From the NCBI RefSeq assembly GCF_004379255.2, contig NC_056048.1, forward strand, positions 13,849,197 through 13,913,196: a stretch of 64,000 nt of DNA, in the 5' to 3' direction. This document shows positions 57,041 to 64,000 of this stretch, one piece after another (the first letter of the stretch is position 1; every line of letters starts with the position of its first letter). The notes below the pieces were generated by a model. It was not told the DNA's origin. It did no database searches and worked only from the letters and a program-made list of their open reading frames with translations. The DNA is from Salvia splendens. Its lineage: Eukaryota > Streptophyta > Magnoliopsida > Lamiales > Lamiaceae. A program made the translations under genes and the position numbers.

Positions 57041-58033
57041 CTGGTATGGAATAAATGATTCCTAGGGAGAGCAACTTCAATACTTCCTTCAGCACCTCCT
57101 CCCTCATGCTAGAATTCAGTTTGCATTGCAGGTCTCTGCAGGATTTTGCTCCTTCTTCTAATCGAATGTGATGCATGCACAGATCTGGACTAATTCCTAC
57201 CAAGTCAGAGAGTGTCCACCCAATCGCCTTCTTGTTTCTCCGAATTACCGTCAGCAGTTCATCTTCTTGTCCCTCGGTCAAGCTACTGTTAATAATCACA
57301 GGGAAAGTTTCATTCTCCTCTAGATAAACATACTTGAGGCCTGGTGGGAGTGTTTTTAGTTCTTTCTTGGGGACATGTTTTTCCTGGGGCAAGAGATTTT
57401 TCTCTGTTGTCTCGGTTTTCATACCCTTCGTCGACCCAGCAGAGCCGTCCACGCTTGCCACATAAGGTGTCATCCTTGATCTAGCTAGCTCCGGGTTTGT
57501 ACAGATTTCTAGAATTGCTTCAGCTAGCTCCTCATCTGATAACTTACTCGTGTTCATTGCTTGACACCAACCGGCTACTTCTCTATCAATAGCATGACTC
57601 ATCTCAGAATTCTCAATCTGCTCCTGCATTAACTCGGTCTTAAGATATTCCTGGACCAAGGGGTTAATAACATCTATAGCATGCAAATTTTCAACGTCAA
57701 GAGGTTTCTTCATTGCCTCATCTATGCTAAATGTATATTTCTCCCAATTGTAATCAAGACAAATGGTGCCATCAAAGACATCAATGATAGTCTTAGCGGT
57801 ACGTAGGAAAGGTCTCCCTAAAAGTACTCCGCCAGACTCTGCAGACTCATTATCACTCATCTTAATCACATGGAAATCAGTTGGGTACAAGAAATCATGT
57901 ACCTTGACTATCACGTTCTCAAGCACTCCCTCAGGACAAATGCATGACCTATCTGCCAATTGGATCACAACTTTTGTGTCCACCATGCTTACCCCTATTC
58001 TTGTATATAGACAGTGGTAACACATTTATGGAT
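57030..58033 (-). pseudogene. Athila protease C-terminal part and linker to RT
   Basis: Open frame encoding VSMVDTKVVIQLADRSC, CPEGVLENVIVKV, SGGVLLGRPFLRTAKTIID (a retropepsin-like flap and LLGRPFL motif), then the linker (GLKYVYLEENETFPVII, DLVGISPDLCMHHIRL) that leads into RT. Near its start the frame shifts relative to the expected LPLSIY segment. The active-site half of the protease is at 59540-59795, separated by the inserted solo LTR. Confidence 0.8.
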
Positions 58034-59536
58034 TGATAAGTCGCATTCTAGGCCTCGGTTACGGGTCAGTATGATGTGCGTAAATGATTAGATTTGCAAA
58101 ACAGTTGCTCAAAGTTTGTAAGTTAAGCGTTCTAGCCAGTAGAAGAGTTTCGGGATGATACAAGTGAAAAGGGCGTAAGAAAGATCTCATACTGACCAGT
58201 ATACATGTTAAAACGGCTCGAGATGGAGAAGAAAGATAGCTGGGAAGAACAGCCGCTAACAAGGGGGCAGAAGAGTCATTTCATCGCCTGAAGTCTACCC
58301 TAAAAATCAAGGGAGGCCTCCCTATATAAAGAAGCCACTTGGAGAGAGAAGGAAATCAATCATCGAGTAGTTAGAAGACTCCTAAGCTTAGTTAGCAATC
58401 TCTTCGGCAGATCACTCCTTCAGCATTGTCTTTCGTATTTCTCGTTCCTCGCCACAGCCATGATCACTTGAGTTCCATAAGCTCCCGGAGTTCTAGTCAT
58501 CCTCGTTCCAGTCAGCAAGATCATAGTTTAGAAGTTCCATCGCCCGGAGTGGCAAAACACTTTTATTGCGCTTTCGTAGTTTAATTTACTTGCATTTTCC
58601 TTACGTTGGATCTTTGTTGTTTTTGATTTTCGCTGCTCTGAAGTACTTGTTGAAGATCCAAACATGTTTAGTGCTATGAAGTTGATTTCTGTTCAGTTTA
58701 CTTCGCTGATTTCTTTCCTTTCTGCCTAGTTAGCTTAGATCTAGTCATTCTGTTTGTTTTAAGTGTTAAATCTTTTGTTTCTGCTTTCGTCGCAAACTGC
58801 TCTAAGTTAGTTTAATCTGGATCTGTTTGATTGTGAAGAGAATCGTTGCATGCGAAGTCTGGTTTTGAGTTTTGATTCGTTTTCATGTTGACCAGTATGC
58901 GGAGTTACAGTGTCGGTGTTTGATTTCAGATTTGGTTTTCTTATTTGTGGATCTGTGTTCGTGAGTTATTAATCTGTGTTTTAATCGTGCTGAATCTGGT
59001 TTGTTATCTGATTTTAGTTCATGTTGGTTGAAGAAGATGATGTCCATCTCCAATGTTGGGGACCACTTCGCTTTTTAGATACTTTTTGCTTTTGTCCTTT
59101 ACTTTTCTGCATGTACCCTACAGATCTGTCAGATCTGTCGCCTAACCGCCACTCACCCCCTGATATTCTGTTACCACTTTTATAGTAAACTAGTACTTTC
59201 CATATACTTCCTGAAACCATGTTCCCCATCTCCCACGTACACAACTGTCTGTCCAACACCTCTCTCACCTCCTAGTCAGTAGAGTAACATCTTGAAATTC
59301 CAGGCTAGATTAAGTCTGAACCCGAAGCGTGGTAGCTAACCAAACCACACCCAGAATATCACCGCGATAATCTTAACGCACCATCCCTGTGGGATTCGAC
59401 CCTTACCTTCACTATACTACCCAGTAGGAGTGGGTTGAGGATTTATTGATACCAGGTTCAGGATTAGCCGAGGTCCCCTTACTGATCAGTAGGACGCACC
59501 TTTGCTTGAAACGACTCTTGCAATCCTGCTCTTTCA
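58034..59536 (+). mobile_element. Solo LTR inserted in the Athila protease (TGGAT target duplication)
   Basis: It begins TGATAAGTCGCATTCTAGGC and ends ATCCTGCTCTTTCA (TG...CA), flanked by TGGAT at 58029-58033 and 59537-59541. Plus-strand LTR features: CCCTATATAAAGAAG TATA box at about 58320, and a 3' part with CCCTGTGGGATTCGACCC and GAGGATTTATTGATACCAG, as in Tat/Ogre-type gypsy LTRs. No internal region remains, so this is a recombination remnant of a later insertion. Confidence 0.85.
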
Positions 59537-59539
59537 TGG

Positions 59540-59795
59540 ATGCGCCTAGGTCAAACATAGCATGCTCGATTTTTACATCACCAATAGAGATAGACAAGGT
59601 AAACATACCTGGGTCATTGCATTTCGAAGGCATCTTCCTCTTCTGAATCACCGCAGACACGTTTTCACCTATCAAAATTTTTCCACTAGGTCTAGCTTTT
59701 CCAGCTATAAATTCCTTGATGAACTTTCTAAACACTGGCAATTTCAGAGCCTGTAAGAACGGTAGATTAATTTCCAGTTTCCCAAAAATATCCAT
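59540..59795 (-). pseudogene. Athila protease active-site half
   Basis: MDIFGKLEINLPFLQALK, then NVSAVIQKRKMPSK, then ISIGDVKIEHAMFDLGASM. The DLGAS motif is the usual Athila-group aspartic protease active site (in place of DTG/DSG). The reading frame is cut directly after GASM by the solo LTR insertion. Confidence 0.8.
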
Positions 59796-59839
59796 AAAAT
59801 CTACCGGTTCATCCTTCTTTTTCTTTGTTTCCCCTCGGC

Positions 59840-61664
59840 TCAGAATGGTTTTGATCGCTTCCCTGCTCTTGTAGAACTATCGGCCAAGAACTCTCCAGTT
59901 TCTTTCCTTTCCACCTCTCTTTCCAACTCCGGATCCGGATCTAGGAAAAATGGTTCAGTTTCCCTAGGAAATGGTTTCTCCAGATCTTCTGCCCTGAGTT
60001 CATCTCTAATCACGGGATTGTTTGCAGCCAAGTTCCTCGGTCTAGAGGTTATACCCTTTGTCTCCTTGCTCTCGGTGGGATCTATGACTTCCTTCGGTCT
60101 CATTGCTGGGCCTTCGTATCCCCTCCCAGACCTCAAGGTAATTTGGCTAATATTGGCCCTATGAGGCGGCCTTACTGAGGCAGGAATTTTACCCTCATTT
60201 CCCCGCATGTCACTCAAGGAAGTAGCTATGTGCGACAATTGTTTTACTAACATATCCATTGCCACTTTATGTTCTTGTTGAGCATCTTGAAGCTTATGGA
60301 CTACATCATTGTTCGGCTGTAAGTTGTTCTACATGTGCTGCTGAGAACTGATGAGGTCGTGCACCATTTCATCCAGATTCCTTGGCGGCTTAGGACTTGG
60401 CTGACTGGGGCCTGGTCTTGCATTCTGGTTTGTTCCACTTCCTTAGTTCGGGCGAATATTTCCTTGACCCCCTGAATTGTTGTTGAACTGATTTCCTTGG
60501 CTTGGGTAAGTGGTTAGGAAATTCCTTTGGTGCGGTGGTACATAAGAGTTCCCCTGATGGTTCTGATTCCTGTTTCCCCAGTTCGAGTGATCTCCCTGGT
60601 TCCGATTGTTCCAATTGCTCTGCCCCTCATTATTCCTCCAGTTACCCTGCCTCTCAGGCCTGAGGTGTGAACTGTATACTCTGCTGTGGTGCTGGCTGGC
60701 TTTGTTCGTTATCAGACCATCTAAAATTTGGATGATTTCTCCAGTGTGCATCTCTTTGTCTTCCAGGGTTCCAACTTCCATCTGGATTCCAACTCCCCAT
60801 CGCATTCACCTGGTCCTGGTAATCTCCCTCCTGGGGTCCGTAATATTGTTGAAATTGAGTCTCTCCTGGACCTAGAGATTTCTCTTTCTCTCGTGGTGCT
60901 GGTGAATTAGTTTTCTCGATAGCGTTCAAAAGAGCTTTCTTGAGTCTATCTATCCTTGCTTCTACCTTATCATCATCTTGTTCCCTTAGTGCATTAGCAG
61001 AACCTCTCCTCACAGCATTCCTTGGACTATCATATGCCTTCTTGGCATCTATCAATTTCCTCAGAATCTCTCTTGCCTCGCTTCCTCTTTTCCGTGTAAA
61101 ATTCCATCCGCTCGAGGAGTTCATTAAGTCCTTCGACTCAGGAGTCGCCCCTTCATAAAACAGAGAATAGGTCTCTGCCTGATGATTCGGGCATTCATCC
61201 AGCAATCCTTTGAACCTTGACCAGTATTGGCTCAATGACTCGTCATAGTCCTGTTTGCACTCCACTATCTCCTTCTTTAGAGCATTCGTCTTGTTGGATG
61301 GGAAGAAGTAATCTAGGAACTCCAATTTAATGTCTCTCCAAGTGCGGATAGAATCTGGGGGCAACCGCAATAACCATGTGTTGGCCTCTCCCTTCAGAGT
61401 GAAAGGAATCGCGCGCAAACAATAGTCCTCCCCCGTTGCGTCATTTGGCCTCTTTTGAATGCTGCACAATTTACAAAATTCATTTAAAAACTCGTACGGG
61501 CACTAACTCCTTCGCCTAGAAAATGTCGGTAAGATGCCGAGCACATTCGTCTTGATCTCAATGGACCTCTGACGCGGGTTAATCACTATGGCCTGTGCTG
61601 GCTCTCCATCTAAATGGGCAGTTAGCGACCCTATCTCTGGATCTGGGTCTACTACGTGCGCCAT
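59840..61664 (-). pseudogene. Athila gag, broken
   Basis: A probable start ATG is at 61664 (MAHVVDPDPEIGSLTAHLDG). A TAG interrupts it near 61503 (FSRRRS*CPYEF), then 61469-60654 encodes the gag core (YCLRAIPFTLKGEANTWLLR, SRFKGLLDECPNH). A frameshift near 60660 leads into an Asn/Gln-rich region (NWGNRNQNHQGNSYVPP), stops near 60443 and 60330, and a segment with IATSLSDMRGN and ANISQITLRSGRGYEGP typical of the gag-protease border. No CCHC knuckle is present, as usual in Athila. The product would form the virus-like particle in the cytoplasm. Confidence 0.8.
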
Positions 61665-61990
61665 GACTACTTCCTATGTTTCCCCTGTTTCTGACTCTGT
61701 TTCCGACTCTGGTGGTGACTCCGGATCTTCACGTCCTGATGACGCCCAAGATTCGTCACTAGTAGATCAACTCGGAAACGGATCTCCCGTGGTAAACCCT
61801 GATCTGGTGGTTACTATGGAGGCTGTATCCTTGACCTGCCAAATGAACTGACCGTGCTTCCACCCAGACGAGTTACTCCAATGGGTAGATCGTGAGCCTC
61901 TGCTCATAAACTGCAAATAAAAGGAAAGAAAACAAATCAAAACTATATACGCCAAAGACTCTAAACTCTAACACAAACTACGCTATCCAT

Positions 61991-62007
61991 CCCCGACAAC
62001 GGCGCCA
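61991..62007 (-). other. Primer-binding site (Asp-tRNA type)
   Basis: The minus strand reads TGGCGCCGTTGTCGGGG two bases from the LTR end. It matches the complement of the plant tRNA-Asp 3' end except for one T, and is the standard primer site of the Athila group. Confidence 0.9.
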
Positions 62008-62009
62008 TT

Positions 62010-63193
62010 TGAAGAGCTCAGAATATGACAGTGTGTTATGATGTGCTATGCTGGATCGAGATGCCAAGTCCGATGAATCCACTAGATCACTTGGTCTAGG
62101 AACTCAAGGAAACACGAAATACTCTGTCGTTGTACACACTAAATTCCCCTTCAAAGATCCCTCAACCCGAATACTATGGATTAGTATAGAGAAGCAGGGG
62201 TCGATCCCACGAAGATGGACACGTAAGAAGGCATTTAGAGACTCTGGACAAGGGCGGCTGCTGTCACGCAAACTGGGTTGAGGTTTAATTACTACTAGAC
62301 CTAGGCAAGAAATGTAAACACTAGACCTAGGAAACTGTAAACATGTTGAGATCAAACGTCATCAAGACTGTGAAACATTAAATTCTCTTCCTAGACCGTG
62401 TAAACGACTACCTAATAAAACTAGACAGAAAACATATAACAATGGGGGACCATAATTCTAGAAATAGCAAGTACTGCAGAAAAGCTGCAAATAACAAACT
62501 AAGAACTTAACTAACAATGACATGCATTTTTTCAACTTAATCAAACACGATGATGAAGGAAACAGAGCACATACCCAGATTTGAACAGAATATAAAAGTT
62601 TGGTCGTCGGAAACTCGCAACAAGCCGGAAATAACATAGATCTACATATACTAGACGGAGCGAAATGAAAACACGAAAACCAGGCATCAAATTAAACCAA
62701 CTCTGCTCAGATTTCACGTCAAATGCTTAATCCACTCCAGATCCAAGCAATCCAAACTAAACAACAACCAGAATCAACCCCATAACTTCATATTCAACAG
62801 ATCTACTCTGATCAATACCAAATTCAAATGATTCCACACAACTCAGCAACAACAAGAAAATCAAACATCCGATTCAACCAACAAATAAACTCTGATCAAC
62901 CCGATCCAGCCATGTCCCTGCACAGATTCAGTGAGCAAATGCGAAAAGCATCCAAAACAAGTAAACTAACACGAACTCCAGCAAAACTCAATAACTAAAT
63001 CAGAAACAAACATCATCGACATAACGGAAAATAACTTGCATAAAAACAACGAAAATAGTTGGTAAAACAGAGTGCCGAGCTTCGAACAGTGAAGCTCGGT
63101 GAAATCCACAAAATAACGAGAAAATAAACTGGAACTTGTTTCTTCGCCCTCCACAGGACGGTGTTACACCACAAACGAAAACACGAGAAAGCG
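62010..63193 (-). mobile_element. Athila 5' LTR, distal end missing
   Basis: From TGAAGAGCTCAGAATATGAC next to the primer site, through GTCGATCCCACGAAGATGG and CGAGCTTCGAACAGTGAAG to ACACGAGAAAGCG. Compared with the LTR at 23395-24834, the last few hundred bases (including the TATA region and the TGATAAGG terminus) are absent after about 63193, so the element's upstream LTR end is truncated. Confidence 0.75.
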
Positions 63194-64000
63194 AAAAGTA
63201 GAGGGGTTATTTAGTAATCGTTATATCTGATGATATTTAAGGATGCATAGGAATGTATGGAATTATATGATGTTTTCAGATGAAATGATCTATGTAAATG
63301 CGTGCCCTAAATGGATTATACGGTGCAAAAAAATGAACTATTAGCATATAATGTGATATGGTGAGAAATTCATGCGCTACATGTGATAAAGGAACGTGTT
63401 CGAAGTTAAGTCATATGAGATGAAATATGATATGATTGAAAGTAAGAAATTCATATGAACTATATGCTTGAAATGAACTATGCGAATGCGATTTTTTTTT
63501 ATTGATACATGATGGGATCTCAAAATAAATATGGTTGTTGACGAATGTTAACTTGTTATTTGAACTTTGTTGTGAATTGTTAGTTTGATTTGATAATTTA
63601 TTATTAATATTATATCTTGTTTATAGGGAAAATGAGAAATAAATGATATGATCTGAATCTGTGTGCCCTTGAATGGGTTGTATGTGCGCTCGAGATCGGG
63701 CTATGTGATGTGAATGGAAGTATGAATTTTATATGGATTATATGTGTGCTCGGAATTGGGCAATAGGAAATATGATGTGATGCAATAAAGATATAAGCTA
63801 AGTAATTGTACATGATACAAGATATGTGATACAAAATGTGATCAGATTAGAATGTTAACTCCGTAAGAACTATGTGTGCGCTCGAGGACGAGCTAAGCGA
63901 ATATGGAAATTTAAATGATGATTTAGAAATGAAATGGAAAATGAAATGTGTGCTCTAAGTGAGCTATAATGATATGAAATGATATGTCTAAAAATGTGAG
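63194..64000. repeat. Degenerate repeats with GTGTGCTCGAGATCGGGCTAT wording
   Basis: Non-coding flank rich in GATATGA. A phrase of the form GTGTGC(C/G)CT...GGGCTAT recurs at about 63302, 63660, 63688, 63744, 63866 and 63948, spaced about 30-120 bp apart. It resembles LTR interiors of plant chromovirus-like gypsy elements and the segment 28246-28547. Confidence 0.5.

Overview
This is plant nuclear DNA, very probably from a eudicot. It holds remnants of plant housekeeping genes with short exons (a PEX1-like and an RFC4-like copy), many Stowaway-type MITE ends (CTCCCTCCGTCC), a FAR1/MULE transposase, a Ty1/copia element with a Met-tRNA primer site, and an Athila-group Ty3/gypsy element with an Asp-tRNA primer site. 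An asterid such as a Lamiales species is plausible, but the sequence alone does not prove it. Most of the window is accessory: decayed gene copies, then nested mobile elements. The only long gene that reads open throughout is an Ulp1-like gene inside a MULE.

Layout. 0.4-9.5 kb: minus-strand gene remnants, in the order RFC4-like (5' exons only), PEX1-like pseudogene, an unrecognised frameshifted gene, and a kelch fragment. 9.5-15.2 kb: AT-rich repeats, including a duplicated block of about 0.5 kb, an inverted array of ACTTCATTCCA words and a PIF/Harbinger transposase remnant. 15.6-16.9 kb: a terminal-inverted-repeat element that has captured pieces of a GATA factor gene and a CYP94-like P450 gene. 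Its right half plus flank (about 1.43 kb) recurs at 25.3-26.7 kb. 17.5-22.3 kb: MITEs, a foldback element and a non-autonomous hAT-like element. 22.5-29.4 kb: gypsy LTR pieces and a copia solo LTR.

28.5-63.2 kb is best read as one Athila-type retrotransposon on the minus strand. Its LTR pieces lie at 28548 and 62010, and it is split by a MULE (29451-41073) and a copia element (41129-50217), both next to TA-rich microsatellites. The Athila body reads 5' to 3' on the minus strand: LTR, PBS, gag, protease (interrupted by a 1.5 kb solo LTR with TGGAT target duplications), reverse transcriptase/RNase H, integrase, a third ORF, then the 3' region. Many nonsense mutations make it inactive. The flanks 28.2-28.5 and 63.2-64.0 kb resemble each other and may be one older target element.

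The MULE carries two convergent genes. The plus-strand gene has about 17 exons and an open frame of about 1147 codons. It encodes an Ulp1/C48-like protein in which the residues at the expected catalytic His and Cys positions appear to be Arg and Ser. The minus-strand FAR1-type MURA transposase gene has a stop codon and two frameshifts. This intact but probably catalytically dead protease relative beside a dead transposase, and the gene-capturing element at 15.6 kb, are the most interesting items. All alignments were done by eye; exon boundaries and family names need database confirmation.
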